Assembly (NCBI GenBank): GCA_003586115.2
Contig: QVOM02000126.1
Span: 53,990,839 to 54,054,838 of the forward strand
Direction: 5' to 3'
Source of the DNA: Salvator merianae
Lineage: Eukaryota; Chordata; Lepidosauria; Squamata; Teiidae
DNA length: 64,000 nucleotides
Position 1 is the first letter of the stretch; every line of letters begins with the position of its first letter. The notes below the pieces were generated by a model. It did not search any database, had not been told where the DNA came from, and worked only from the letters and a program-made list of their open reading frames with translations. A program made the position numbers and the translations under genes. Below, piece by piece: positions 1-11,646 of the stretch.

Positions 1-1140
1 TGTAGTGTGCTGCTTGTACACCTGTTATTCCCAATCATGTTAACATTGCAGCCGGGAAACTTTCATCCCCCAGCTGTGATGGCACCGTTTCCTGGATTTA
101 AAAGCACAGGGCCACAACCAACTATGACAGTGGACTGTGGTAGGTGTGGTAGTGTTGTTGTTGTTGCAGCAGCATGGTTGCTGGAACAACAGAAGTAAGT
201 GCTGTCACAGTAGTTGCTCCTGCATTCCATTTGCAGTGCTCTTCTGAGTGCTTATGACAGGGTGGTGGCTGAATACATGTGTATCCCTGTGGGTGTTGCA
301 CACGTCCAGTGTACCAACTGAGTTACACGGGAGCAGGGTCAAGTGAACCCTGTGCCCACTTGCTTTAATTATGGTGCCGTAATAGTACCATGCAGATCTT
401 GCAGCAATCCAGATATAGGTGTGATTAAGAAGAGGAGAACTGAGTTTTCAGGATACCACTTTTACCCCATTGCATCTAGTTGTATGGCCTGCTACATTGC
501 AATTCATATACCTGCTAGGTGGACATGTGGGCACAAGCAGATTCCTCAGGAAAAATAAATTAAAAAAGCAGGTGTGTGGATGCTGCCCATGGCATCTAAT
601 TTCTATTGTGGTTGTGCACATGCATGGAGGATCAATATCACCTCTGATGGAAACAGTTTTATGATCAGTACAATGGATGCATCCTAGGATGGTGTATTCA
701 GATAGCCTGATGTTCCTCTAAACAAGTATCATGATGAGACTGAATCATCTATTGGAGCATACTGTATTTGGAAGAACTGTGAAATTTTAAAAGCAGATAA
801 AAACAATGAGAAAGGTCAGAGGCTGCCTCCCCACAGTCAGAATTGGGTAAGGCTCTTACTCTGACCATAGAGGTGGAGGCCATGGTATCTTTGTGTCATG
901 CACCTCACCCTCTCACTAATACTGAAGCTAGGCAATGAAAATCCCCCAGTATGCACTAGGGACTTGACAGCACAGATGTATTTTTGATGTGTTCGAAAGA
1001 CCCCTGGAAGCTGACCATTTCGGGCATGTAAAAGAAGACTGCAAAGCAGAGTGCAGAGCAGGCAGGACACTCACATGGCTGTCACCTATCTATACAGTGC
1101 CTGAGGCCAGCAGCGCCTTCAGAATCACTCTTCCCCCTCC
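1..1140. other. No recognisable gene; unique-looking sequence
   Basis: Only short open frames without domain-like composition occur here. No splice-consistent exon, RNA gene or strong repeat was recognised. Confidence 0.5.
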
Positions 1141-1283
1141 AGAATATATCCTGGAATAGGAGCCTGCCATTCTCATGCTAGTGCAGACTATGGGAGACCC
1201 CCAGGCAGGACTTGCTGTAGTCTGCACCAGCAGGTTCCTATTCCAGGATATAATCCAGAATAAGGCCCAGTGCAGAAAGGGCC
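1141..1283. mobile_element. MITE-A, copy 1 (left end missing)
   Basis: The right arm carries the ATATAATCCAGAATAAGG block and ends in GTGCAGAAAGGGCC. The left side starts inside the element at the ATATATCCTGGAATAGG block, so the outer left terminal inverted repeat is lost. Other copies lie at 8091, 19160, 25034, 36109, 38175 and 52900. The element has no coding capacity and is probably mobilised in trans by a DNA transposase. Confidence 0.85.
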
Positions 1284-1429
1284 ATTGCCTCTGAGGGTGC
1301 TTGCTGGCCCTTGGAGACACATTGCCTGTCCAAGAGTATTGCTGATGTCAGAACGTTGCCCTCTCAAGGCCTCGCAGGGCATGCTTCTAATCAGGAGTGG
1401 ATGCAAACAGAGACAATTTTATGAGAACT

Positions 1430-1454
1430 CACAACAACAACAACAACAACAACA
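1430..1454. repeat. (CAA)n microsatellite
   Basis: An uninterrupted run of CAA units, about eight copies. Confidence 0.95.
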
Positions 1455-2520
1455 TGTCTTGGCCAGAGTTCAGAAGCTCGGTAGCATCAAGGTTTATACT
1501 TGGATGAATAGTGGAATGGCAGAATTACTAGATGATTTCAGTTTTACAATAGTACACTGCACTAAACATGTAGGTAAAAGAAATATATTACTAGCTATTT
1601 ATAAATGTGTTTTTCAAACCATTTATATAAAAGGTGTGAAGACAAAGAAAAAGACATTGAAAACTAAATCCCTGAGAATTTTGATGATATATATAGATTC
1701 TTAGTAAGCTAATTATTTTGTAAAATGAAAGAAATTTCCTGCCAATAATACCCAGTGGCATATGCTACATATAGTTTGTTGTACATTTAGAATAAGGGAA
1801 AGAAAATATTGCTTCATCCCTAGTGCCAAATAGTTGCTTTGCAACTATTTTAAGTTATGAGGAAGATTATCTAGATTTTAAAGTTCAACCATTGCTGTAT
1901 TTCTGAGGCCTTCATTGAAAAAAGAGGCTTTCATTGTTCAATAAGGACCTCAGCCAGATTTGTCGCTTTCATCTCACATCACTTTGGTGACATCAACCAA
2001 ACTGTTATTTTGGGGTTAGCTATCTACATTAGAGGAGACACTATTTCATAGTGGTTCACATGCTGAATGATTATTTCACACAAGGATACAGAAGAAATAA
2101 GCTTCTGGGTGCCCTGCCGTATTCAAACTTTAAAACCTGTGCAAAGGAAATTTCTTTGACTTTCAAATTTCCAGCTGGATGCATGACCTGAAGCATGAAA
2201 AATGCCCCAGAAGTCAGCCATTTTTGACACTTTGCATTGTGGGCCTAAGCAGCAGGAACAGAAGTACAGGTATGTCTCACCAGTGTCTGTCACCTCTCCT
2301 CATAGTGACTGTAGGAGCAGACAGGTCTGCAGTCCCTGGGTGAGAAGCACTTTCAATTTGAGCCTTTTCACACTCACCTGCCATGGACCTCTCCAGTAAA
2401 ACTGGATAAGATCAAATGATGCACTAGCTGGAATGTCCCACATGCCCCAGAACAAGGCCATCCATATTAGGATGGCTATCCCAGGAAACCTCCATGTCGA
2501 CCCCCAAACTCAAGTGAACT
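1455..2520. other. No gene seen
   Basis: This is AT-rich sequence with only short chance open frames. Nothing was recognised. Confidence 0.5.
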
Positions 2521-2526
2521 GGCCTC

Positions 2527-2640
2527 GGAGTTTATTTATTTATTTATTTATTTATTGGATTTATATGCCGCCCCTCTCCGAAGACTCGTACAAGACTTGT
2601 ACAGCACGTGTACAAGTTCCTGAGGGACCCATTTTAACAG
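2527..2640. repeat. Dispersed retroposon end with (TTTA)n
   Basis: A TTTA microsatellite at 2530-2555 is followed by GGATTTATATGCCGCCCCTC and CCGAAGACTC. This is the junction typical of an abundant squamate retroposon family in which a TTTA tract abuts a 'tatgccgcccctc' block. Related but diverged pieces lie at 18366, 26941 and 37488. The exact family is not assigned. Confidence 0.65.
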
Positions 2641-2674
2641 TGCTCTTTTCACATGGAATCATCAAAGGTTTAGA

Positions 2675-2839
2675 CTGAACTCAGTGGATAAGATGCATAA
2701 CTTCCTGCAGAAGTATGGAAAAAGATTGGAGGAGATGGAAGAGGAGCCACTGAGGTCAGAAGGAGAAAAGCAAGTAGCGGATCAACAAGCGGCTGGAATA
2801 GTAGAAGCTAATAAAGCAGAAAATCAAGATGGAATGTAA
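2675..2839 (+). pseudogene. L1 ORF1 C-terminal tail (fragment)
   Basis: An open frame rich in lysine and glutamate runs to TAA at 2837-2839, overlapping the ATG of ORF2 at 2829. Composition and position fit the C-terminal tail of an L1 ORF1 RNA-binding protein. About 54 codons remain and the coiled-coil and RNA-recognition parts are missing. The assignment rests on position next to ORF2 and the overlapping stop/start, because the tail has no diagnostic motif. Confidence 0.45.
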
Positions 2840-3583
2840 ACTTGTGACTTTAAATGTAAATGAACTGAATGCCCCCCAAAAAAGAGAACATTTTTTCATA
2901 TGCTTAAGAAATTGTACTTAGATCTGATATGTATTCAAGAAAGTCATATCTGTAATAAAGATGAGAAGTATTTGATTCAAAAAGTATTGGGACAAAAATT
3001 TATTGCATCAGGCCCCAAAAAGAAAAACGGCGTAGTGATATATGCCAAACAACATTTGAATCCTAAGTTAAAAATAAAAGATAAGGATGGAAGATTCCTT
3101 GGTGTTGAGATTGAAATACATGGAATTAAAATTTTGATCTTAGGGATATATGCTCCGAACACAGAAAAACAGAATTTTTTTGAAGATTTAAGAGATAAAA
3201 TATTGACCTTCGATTATGAAAATTGGTGTCTTCTAGGAGATTGGAACGGAGTCATTGACCCATCAATGGATAAATTAGCTTCAAAAAACATTAGAGCTTC
3301 TCAAGGTAAATTACCAAAATCTTTTTTTGACTTAATGGAAATCTTGCAATTACAGGATATGTGGAGATATAAGAATGGCAATGCAAAAGAATATACATAC
3401 TTTTCGGACAGACACAAATCACTTTTAAGGATTGGCATGATTTTAATATCTAAGACAATTGCAAATCTGGTAACGGAAGTGGACATTCTGCCCAAAACAT
3501 TTGCGGATCACAACCCAGTAAAAGTAGTGATAGGATGCAGAATGAGAAAACCCAAATGGAGACTAAATGAATATATTTTTTAA
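2829..3583 (+). pseudogene. L1 ORF2, endonuclease part (broken)
   Basis: This is an apurinic-like endonuclease (APE) domain that would nick target DNA for target-primed reverse transcription. Reading from ATG 2829, the first residues include the LNVN motif. The frame then shifts by one near the T-run at about 2893 and continues from 2900. Visible catalytic motifs are CIQES (Glu, residue 14 counted from 2900), LLGDWNGVID (residues 111-120) and FADHNPV (Asp-His, residues 203-204). The usual S-R-I-D motif reads LLRIGMIL, so its Asp is replaced by Gly. A stop at 3581-3583 ends the frame before the domain joins the reverse transcriptase. Confidence 0.93.
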
Positions 3584-5455
3584 AAAGGAGAAGTGATACA
3601 ACAATGTAAAAGAAAATTAAGAGAGTATTTTGAAGACAATTTAAACAAAGGGACACCTCTGAATATAGTATGAATATATATGCCAGCAATATATATGCCA
3701 GCAATATATATGCCAGCAAAGCATTTATTAGGGGTCATTTGATTAGACTGAACAAGGAAATCAGGAAGAAAAAACAAGTAAAAATGCAGAAACTGTTAGA
3801 GGAGATTAAGAAGAAGGAGACAGAATTAAAGCAAAAGCCAGACTGTCGAGAGACGCTAAGAAATTTGAAAATCTTACAAAAGGAACTTTCAATGATGGAT
3901 GTAGAGGGAGAGGAAATTGACTTATCTGAAGCAAAAGAGTTTTGAATCAGCCAATAAACCAGGGAAGTGGCTGGCATGCAAACTGAGAAAGGAAAAAGCT
4001 AACAAGGTCATTTTAAAACTGAAAGAGGCTGACAAGGAGGTAACAAACAAAACAGACATCCAGAGAGTAATGTGTGAGTTTTACAAAAAACTCTATAAAA
4101 AGAAAGAAGTTCCAGAGGAAGATATTAAGAATTATTTGAAAAAACAAAACTTGCCACAAATTTCACAACTATATAGGACTATGTTGAATGCCTCTATAAC
4201 ACCAAGGGAACTCTCTGACGCTATCAAGAAAATGAAAAGAGGAAAGGCACCAGGGCCGGATGGCTTAACAGCAATTTATTATAAAGTATTCCAAGAGGAA
4301 CTTCAGCTACCACTATTAATGACAATGAATAGTATATTGGACAGTGGGAAAATACTGGAAAGCTGGGAAAAAGCGTTTATAACTTTATTTCCAAAAGAGG
4401 GTCAGGACTTGACGCTGCCAAAAAATTACAGACCAATATCATTATTGAATAATGATTATACAGTTTTTGCAAGTATAATGGCAACAAGGTTGAAACATGT
4501 GCTACAAGAATTTATTCACCAAGGTCAAGCAGAATTTCTCCCCAAAAGACAAATGAAGGACAATATAAGATCTATATTTGATGTTATAGAATATTTAGAG
4601 TCTCATAATGAAGTACAAGCAGCAGTAATCGTTCTAGATGCGGAAAAAGCTTTTGATAATTTGAACTGGAACTTTATGTTTAATCTTCTAGACAGGATGA
4701 ACTTTGGAGAGAACTTTACAAAATGGATTAAAGCAATATATACAATGCAGTCAGCTCAACTTACAATAAATGGAGAAGTCTCACAAAATTTTTCAATACA
4801 AAAAGGTATAAGACAAGGATTTCCACTCTCACCACTTTTATTTATATTGACATTAGAGGTAATGAATAGAGCTATAAGGCAAGAGACAAATATTGAAGGT
4901 CTGAAGATCAAAAAAGAAGAGTATAGACTAAGAGCATTTGCAGATGATATAGTGATTATTTTGAAGGATCCAAATGAATCAATAGAAACAGTTAAATTTT
5001 TGATAAAGACGTCTGGGCGAGTGGCAGGACTGAAAATCAATGAGAAAAAAACTAAAATACTGGTGAAAAATATGAGAAAGAAAGAACAAGAAGATCTGGG
5101 AAGAAAATCTGGTTTTGACATAGAAAAGAAAGTTAAATATTTAGGTGTATGGCTGACTAAACAAAACTTGGCATTGTACCAGAACGATTATATGAAACTT
5201 TGGTCTCAAATTAAGCAAGACTTGGAAAGATGGTCCAAATTGAAATTATCGTTACTGGGTAGAATCTCAGTTTTAAAAATGAACGTTCTGCCAAGAATGA
5301 TGTTTTTGTTTCAATCTATACCGGTAATAATTAAGGAAGAGGTATTCAAAAAGTGGCAAAAGGACTTGACAAGATTTATATGGCAAGGCAAAAAGCCAAG
5401 AATACGTTTTAACTTGATGCGAAAGAAAGAGAAGGGTGGGATTTACCAAATTTAA
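3584..5455 (+). pseudogene. L1 ORF2, linker and reverse transcriptase (broken)
   Basis: The linker (3670-3945) is lysine/glutamate-rich and carries a triplicated 15-bp unit. Its frame shifts by one near 3940 into the frame that starts at 3917. The 512-codon frame from 3917 is the reverse transcriptase. It shows KAPGPDGLTAIYY (residues 110-122), NYRPISLLN, VIVLDAEKAFD (first catalytic Asp), GIRQGFPLSPLLF and the catalytic box RAFADDIVI, whose FADD codons are at 4937-4948. The thumb region follows. The frame is lost at about 5437-5455 by a one-base shift and stops at 5455. The motifs are L1-clade rather than CR1-clade. Confidence 0.96.
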
Positions 5456-6612
5456 AATTATATTTCGCTGCCTGCTGTTTAAGCTGGATTGCTAAATGAT
5501 TTTGGCTAAGAGATAAAAGATTGTTGCAATTGGAAGGTTTTGATTTAAGATATGGCTGGCACGGTTACTTATGGTATGACAAGGTAAAAGTAAATGCTGC
5601 ATTTAAGAACCACTACGTAAGACATGCGCTATGGATAATTTGGAGTAAATACAAAAGTAAACTGTATCCTAGAATACCAATGTGGGTTTCACCACATGAA
5701 AGTTTATTTAAAGAATTTGGGAGAAGAGAAAGATGGATTAAATATGAAGAGGTGTTGAGTAGAAATAATGAAATAGATGAATTTTTCTTGAAAACAAGAG
5801 AACAGTTAAACCAGGAGGGGTTAGAGGTACAATGGCTAATGTATGCTCGACTGATGGATGTTTTTAAAGAAGATAAAACAAGGAGGAATTTTGAATTAGA
5901 AAGACAGAAATGGGAAGAAGAACTGGAAAAAGAAGAAAGGGGTATTATAGGGGTACTGTATGATTTCCTTTTGAAAATAGAACTAGAGCAAGAGCAAGTT
6001 AAAGAATGTATGATAACGTGGGCAACTAATTTTGGCTATAATATTTCAATGGATCAATGGAAAAAATTGTGGACCAAAGTTATGAAATTTACTGTATGTA
6101 ATATGTTGAAAGAGAATATATATAAAATGATGTATCGGTGGTACTTAACACCTTTTAGAATCTCAAAAATGTTTCAAGGCATGTCAAGTAAGTGTTGGAA
6201 ATGTAAGAAGCATGAGGGTACTTTTTATCATATGTGGTGGACTTGTGCAAAAAGCAAAATGTTTGGGCTTCAAATTCATACAGTTATGCAGAAAATCTTA
6301 AAGACAAACATTCCTTTTAGACCAGAATTATTCCTACTGGGGATAGAGGGAAATAATGTTGAAAGTGTTAATGTGTTATTACAAAATATGGTAACTGCAG
6401 CCAGAATTGTATATGCTCAGAAGTGGAAAGGGTAGAAAATACCAACGGTGGGTGATTGGATAGTTAAAATGATGGTGCTTGCCGAGATGGATAAATTGAC
6501 AAATCTTTTGAAAAATAAGACAGTTGATAGGTTTTACAGAAACTGGAAACCCTTTATTGACTTTCTGCAAGAGCTGGACAATGGACTTGTGATTGCTGGA
6601 TTTGAAGAGTGA
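5455..6612 (+). pseudogene. L1 ORF2, C-terminal part with zinc knuckle (broken)
   Basis: This continues ORF2 one frame over. A TGA at 5497-5499 sits where a Trp codon is likely, the frame is open from 5521, and a TAG at 6433-6435 interrupts it again. Translation in the same frame runs on to TGA 6610-6612, which I take as the original end. The region carries the C-terminal cysteine/histidine motif C-x2-C-x8-H-x4-C (6193-6246, CWKC...HMWWTC) found in L1 ORF2 proteins and needed for retrotransposition. The same WKPFIDFLQE block recurs in the fragment at 20200-20640. Confidence 0.93.
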
Positions 6613-6785
6613 AAAAGGAAGAAGAGTTTCGGTGAAGAAAAAGAAGGAAAGAGAACAGGACGGAGAGGAACATGAAGTATAGAAGAAACTGTTAATGAAG
6701 GAGGAACTTGTTAATAATAGTGATATAAGAATGTAATGTAGAGTGTAATTTTATATATTTGAAATATAATAACAATACCATTTTC

Positions 6786-8090
6786 CAAAGTCAGCAAGAG
6801 AACCATAGTTTAGCTCAAAATAAACAAATATGTCAAGTGGTGTCCCTGCTATAATTTTATCTTTCAAAAACTAATCCATATTGTGGGTGGGAGAGAAAAA
6901 GAGACAAAGATCCTGATCAGACGAGCTGGTGAAACTCATGGTAACACCTTCTGAAGCCTGTCACATCTTTTGTCATGTCTGCATCATTTGCAATAATAAT
7001 AATAAAAAAGCTGATCCATCTATCACCTGAACTGACACAGGATGGAGAAAGCAATACCAAAATCCTTGGAGAGTGTGAAATTCCACACATCCTGTGCCCT
7101 CCCATATTCTGAGGTGGTGTGTGGGTGACAGGCAGACATGTCCATTGATCCATGGGTCATGAGTGCAGATACCTGTCCCTATCTGACAATGGTCCTTATC
7201 TGACCATGGCCAATGGCAGAAAGAAGGAGGAACTCACAATGTCCCCAGGGATGCAGGAATCTGAAACAATTTGAAAGTGGTTGTAAAATATGCATTGCTT
7301 TTGAGAATATTGTCATATTGTTTAACTTTCTGCCTTGTTGTTAGAATGGTCCTAACAACCCTGTTAAGGAACCTTCTTTCAGACAATCTTAGCCCATGGT
7401 GGTAAACAATGGCTTCACTCCAAAGATAAAGCAACTGTGATTTATATCATGAATAGAAAATATGTGACTGTTCAATGGACTGTAGCTCCATTGTCCTTAG
7501 GCAATGGACATGCTGGCTGGGGGTGAATCAAAGCCATGAATTCTCAAATCCTGATGTGGAAAATTCCGTTTCAATCATAAATGACTATGTTCTTAGGTAC
7601 GGCAGATGCATATGGACATCTAGGACTTTTCTAACCCTGCAGTGTCTTGGGAACCCCTTATCCAGTCTCCAGGCCAGCCTACCAGAAAGCCACACCTTGT
7701 GGTAGACCAGTTCATCTGTACCGGATGAGGCACTGGGGTGGGCTACAGTGTGAAAATGGCAGCATAACTCACTCCAAATTTGGAGCATTTGTAAGCCGTC
7801 CATGCAGTGTTCCAGGCTGGTATATCAGACTAGTAACTCATGTGCTGATGACACAAGAGTCTCTAGGCTGGTATACCATGGCTGAGAAATGCACTCCTTC
7901 TGGAACCTGACCAGAACAGCCCTGGTTGGCAACTACAGAGGCTGAGAACCTTCATTCCCAATCTCCATAGCTGTGTCAGGTTGGATTGCACACAATGTGG
8001 TCAGCCATTAACCCAGGTGGTGGCATCCCAGCTCTTTGTGGGCTGGATTTTGTAATCTGGACCATTGCAGCATAGGCCAACCTACACAAT
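6786..8090. other. No gene seen
   Basis: Short open frames of 63-87 codons occur on both strands without recognisable motifs. Part of 7640-8060 has a composition like degraded DNA transposon sequence, but no ends could be placed. Confidence 0.45.
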
Positions 8091-8270
8091 GGCCCTTTCT
8101 GCACTTGGCTTTATTCTGGACTATATCCCAGAATAGGGACCTGCTATCCACACACTAGTGCTGATTATAGGAGGCCTCATGTGGGGCCTGCCATAGTTCA
8201 TAGTAGCATGCAGATGGCATATTCCTATTTCAAGATACAATCTGGAATAAGGTCAAGTGCAGAAAGGGCC
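8091..8270. mobile_element. MITE-A, copy 2 (both ends present)
   Basis: This is a 180-bp near-palindrome that starts GGCCCTTTCTGCACTTGG and ends with the inverse, AAGTGCAGAAAGGGCC. Inside each arm is a block reading ATATCCCAGAATAGGGACC or its inverse. Flanking trinucleotides are aat (left) and tat (right), one mismatch from a 3-bp duplication. There is no coding capacity. Confidence 0.92.
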
Positions 8271-8632
8271 TATGTGGAAAAGCCCATAGATGTCTATTTG
8301 CCTCTACAATATACTGCAGAAATCACCATTGCATAAACCTAGCTTTTTGCCAGGATGTCATAGAATAAAGGGGATCCTTTGGAGTATTTGGGTGACTTCT
8401 GAGCATTTTCTAAGTGTTTCTGGTTTGAGTATACCTGAATGAGGGGATCATTTTGATTTCTTAGTGATCTATTCTACCTAACTATGCCATTGCAACTATA
8501 TTCTTTTGAGTTAAATAGGAACAGGTATTCCTATTCAGAATGTTAATAGCTTCTGTTTGTGACTAAATATATTCACCAACAGCAGAACTGGGCTACTATA
8601 TATAGTGAGACTTACTCAATTGTGGGAAATGT

Positions 8633-8664
8633 ATAGAATCATAGAATCATAGAATCATAGAATC
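8633..8664 (-). repeat. CR1 3'-terminal 8-bp repeats
   Basis: Four tandem copies of atagaatc are followed by atagagttgg. CR1 elements end in such short tandem repeats instead of poly-A, and the element's reverse transcriptase uses them for priming. They fix the 3' end and orientation of the element. Confidence 0.95.
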
Positions 8665-8725
8665 ATAGAGTTGGAAGGGACCTCTAGGGTCATCGAGTCC
8701 AACCCCCTGCTCAATGCAGGATTCA

Positions 8726-11461
8726 CTAAAGCATCCCAGACAGATAACTGTCCAGCCTCTCCTTGAAGACCTCCAGCGAAGGAGAGCCCACCACCTCCTG
8801 TGGCAACCTGTTCCAATGACTGATTGCCCTTACGGTCAGGAAGTTTTTCCTAATATCTAGCCTGTATCTACTCCCTTGAAGTTTCATCCCATTGTTTCTA
8901 GTCCTTCCTTCTTGCGCAACTGAGAATAGGGCCAATCCTTCTGCACTGTGACAGCCCTTCAGATACTTGAAAACAGCTATCATGTCTCCTCTCAGTCTTC
9001 TCTTCTGCATGCTAAACATTCCTAGGTCCTTTAACTGTTCCTCGTAGGACATGGTTTGCAGACCACTCACCATTTTGGTCGCCCTTCCCTGAACTTGTTC
9101 CAGTTTGTCAATGTCTTTTTTAAACTGGGGTGCCCAGAACTGGACACAATACTCCAGATGAGGTCTGACCAAAGAAGAGTAAAGTGGGACAATTACTTCT
9201 CGTGATCTAGACTCTATACTCTTCTTGATACAGCCCAGGATGGTATTTGCCTTTTTTGCAGCTGCATCACACTGTTGACTCATGTTTAATCTGTGATCTA
9301 CTAGTACACCCAGATCCTTTTCACATGTGCTGCTGCTCAGCGAGATTCCCCCCATTCTGTATTGGATATTGTCATTTTTCTTACCCAGATGTAAAACTTT
9401 GCATTTCTCCCTGTTAAATGTCATTCTGTTAGTTTCAGCCCACTGTTCAAGCTTGTCCAAATCCTTTTGAATCCTCTCCTTCTCCTCCCTAGTGTTAGCA
9501 ACCCCTCCTAGCTTTGTGTCATCTGCAAATTTGATCAGCGTCCCCTCGACACCTTCATCCAGATCGTTTATAAAAATGTTGAACAGCAATGGGCCCAAGA
9601 CAGAGCCTTGCGGTACCCCACTCGAGACAGTCTTCCAATCGGATGTGAAGCCATTTATGACCACTCTTTGAGTACGATCACTAAGCCAGTTATGAATCCA
9701 CCTAACAGTTGTCCTGTCAATCCCATATTTGATCATTTTTTCAATAAGTATAGTATGAGACACCTTGTCAAATGCTTTGCTAAAGTCAAGATATACTATG
9801 TCCACAGCCTTTCCTTGATCGATCCATCCAGTAATTTTGTCATAAAAGGAAATAAGATTAGTCTGGCATGACTTGTTTGTTACAAATCCATGTTGGCTTT
9901 GGTTAATTACTGCATTTCCATCCAAGTGCTCCCATATGTGCTGTTTAATGATTTGTTCAAATATCTTGCCTGGTATTGAAGTCAGGCTCACAGGCCTGTA
10001 GTTGCCTGGGTCAGCCTTCTTTCCTTTTTTAAAGATAGGTACAACATTTGCCCTTCTCCAATCTTCTGGGACTTCTCCTGTTATCCATGAGTTCTCAAAT
10101 ATCACGGAGAGTGGTTCAGCAATTATATCAGCTAATTCCTTCAGCACCCTAGGATGTAATTCATCTGGGCCTGGAGACTTGAATACATTTAAGTTTGCTA
10201 AGTGTTCCCTCACCTTCTCCTTGTCCATACAGAGCCTTGATTCTCTTATTCCCTCAACAGCACAGTGAAGGCCAACTGATGTTTCCTTTCCTTTCTGAGA
10301 GAAAACAGATGCAAAATAGGAGTTCAGAAGTTCTGCCTTCTGAATATCGTTTTTGACCAAATCGCCCTTCTCATTTTGTAAAGGTCCTATAGCTTCTTTG
10401 ACTTTTCTTTTGCTTCTGACATATCCCCAAAAGCCTTTTTTATTGTTTTTGGCCTCTCTTGCAATCCTCAATTCATTTTTAGCTTTAGCCTGTCTGACAC
10501 TTATCCTGCAGTTCCTGCAGATTGCATTATATTCTTCTTTTGATATGTCCCCCTCTTTCCATTTTTTAAACATTTCTTTTTTTCTTTTTAGCAAGTTATT
10601 AAGTTCAGGGTTCATCCACCCTGGTCTCTTTAGATGCTTGCCATTCTTTTTTCTTTTAGGAATTGTTAAAGATTGTGCCTCTAGAATCTCCTTTCTCAAA
10701 ATTTCCCATCCTTCCTGGACATTTCTGTCCTTTAAGATATCCAGCCAATGGATCCTTCCTACCCTCCTTCTGAGTCCATCAAAATCTGCTCCTCTGAAAT
10801 CTAACCTTGAAGTCCGAGTCCTCTCAGATCTTCCTCCTTTTGTTATGCAAAACTCAATGATAGCATGGTCACTGCCACCCAGGGTCCCAGTCACCCTTAC
10901 TTCCTCAACCATTTGCTCCCTGTTGGTAAGGATTAGGTCCAAGATAGCAGACCCCCTTGTTTTTTCCTCAATCCTTTGGAAAATGAAGTTATCTGCCAGA
11001 GAGGATAAGAATTTATTGGACCCATGACTTTTGCCAGAGAGAGATTCCCAACAAATGTCCGGATAGTTAAAATCTCCCATAATGACTAGGTCGTGTTTCC
11101 CCGAGAGCTTGGCCATCTGATATATAAATAGTTCATCCATATATTCTGTTTGTCCAGGGGGTCTATAATAAACTCCTACAACAGTATCCTTTGTGTTGCT
11201 CTCTCCTTGTATTTTCACCCAAACGGTTTCTACAGGGCTTCCATTATCTGAAAGATTAATCTCTGTGGTGGTATATATTTTCCTTACATACAATGCAACA
11301 CCTCCTCCCCTTTTATTAAGCCTGTTTTTTTTAAATAAGTTGTATCCTTCGAGCTCTGTGTTCCAATCATGCGTATTATCCCACCAAGTTTCAGTTATGC
11401 CTATGATATCATATTTATTTTCCTGTGCTAGGATTTCCAGTTCTCCTTGTTTGTTTCCCAT
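8726..11461 (-). CDS. CR1 ORF2: endonuclease / reverse transcriptase
   Basis: From the first ATG this is a 911-residue frame without stops. It encodes the nicking and copying enzyme of the element. APE-type endonuclease motifs are GITETWWD (Glu24), IMGDFNYPD (GDFN 129-132) and GGSDHAIIEF (Asp-His 198-199). Reverse transcriptase motifs are FKSPGPDELHP (from 427), NYRPVSLTS, YLDFSKAFD (559-565), SGVPQGSVLGP (614-624) and KFADDTK, whose FADD codons lie at 9518-9529. The RPHLEYC motif typical of CR1 follows. The first Met lies downstream of the conserved endonuclease start TNAQS (Asn codon 11471-11473). The frame is open, without any ATG, up to a stop at 11744-11746 inside ORF1. Translation therefore probably enters upstream, plausibly by frameshifting at 11650-11656. 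Confidence 0.97.
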   Translation of the reverse strand: MGNKQGELEILAQENKYDIIGITETWWDNTHDWNTELEGYNLFKKNRLNKRGGGVALYVRKIYTTTEINLSDNGSPVETVWVKIQGESNTKDTVVGVYYRPPGQTEYMDELFIYQMAKLSGKHDLVIMGDFNYPDICWESLSGKSHGSNKFLSSLADNFIFQRIEEKTRGSAILDLILTNREQMVEEVRVTGTLGGSDHAIIEFCITKGGRSERTRTSRLDFRGADFDGLRRRVGRIHWLDILKDRNVQEGWEILRKEILEAQSLTIPKRKKNGKHLKRPGWMNPELNNLLKRKKEMFKKWKEGDISKEEYNAICRNCRISVRQAKAKNELRIAREAKNNKKGFWGYVRSKRKVKEAIGPLQNEKGDLVKNDIQKAELLNSYFASVFSQKGKETSVGLHCAVEGIRESRLCMDKEKVREHLANLNVFKSPGPDELHPRVLKELADIIAEPLSVIFENSWITGEVPEDWRRANVVPIFKKGKKADPGNYRPVSLTSIPGKIFEQIIKQHIWEHLDGNAVINQSQHGFVTNKSCQTNLISFYDKITGWIDQGKAVDIVYLDFSKAFDKVSHTILIEKMIKYGIDRTTVRWIHNWLSDRTQRVVINGFTSDWKTVSSGVPQGSVLGPLLFNIFINDLDEGVEGTLIKFADDTKLGGVANTREEKERIQKDLDKLEQWAETNRMTFNREKCKVLHLGKKNDNIQYRMGGISLSSSTCEKDLGVLVDHRLNMSQQCDAAAKKANTILGCIKKSIESRSREVIVPLYSSLVRPHLEYCVQFWAPQFKKDIDKLEQVQGRATKMVSGLQTMSYEEQLKDLGMFSMQKRRLRGDMIAVFKYLKGCHSAEGLALFSVAQEGRTRNNGMKLQGSRYRLDIRKNFLTVRAISHWNRLPQEVVGSPSLEVFKERLDSYLSGML

Positions 11462-11646
11462 GCTTTGCGCATTGGTATAGAAACATTTTAGTTTGCGACA
11501 AATGTCTCTTTCAAGCTTGACTCCTTTAGTTTCCTTCCAAATTGTTGGACTTTGTTCTTTCCTTTCATTTCTGGTAGCAAGTTCCTTATCTGTATTTATT
11601 AGCTGCTTATCTTTCTCTGGACTTTTACTTCCCTTCCCCTTTCGCC

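Larger units (their letters stand above)
2660..6785 (+). mobile_element. L1-type LINE, 5'-truncated and inactive
   Basis: This is about 4.1 kb of an L1-clade non-LTR retrotransposon. In order it holds a short ORF1 tail, an ORF1 stop overlapping the ORF2 start (ATG 2829, TAA 2837-2839), endonuclease, reverse transcriptase, a C-terminal cysteine/histidine knuckle, the ORF2 stop at 6610-6612, and an AT-rich 3' UTR. The 5' UTR and most of ORF1 are absent, as is usual for incompletely reverse-transcribed L1 copies. ORF2 carries at least three frameshifts and several stops, so the copy cannot move on its own. No clean poly-A tail was found, so the 3' boundary is approximate. A shorter relative of its 3' end lies at 20200-20640. 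Confidence 0.95.

Noticed and set aside
2198..2290. Similarity to 30823-30905 ('aaatg.cccagaagtc...acaggtatgt')
   Set aside because: Block order is suggestive, but identity is low and gaps are needed, so it was not called a repeat family.
9608..11480. Plus-strand open frames of 87-224 codons
   Set aside because: They are antisense shadows of the intact CR1 ORF2, with no motifs of their own.
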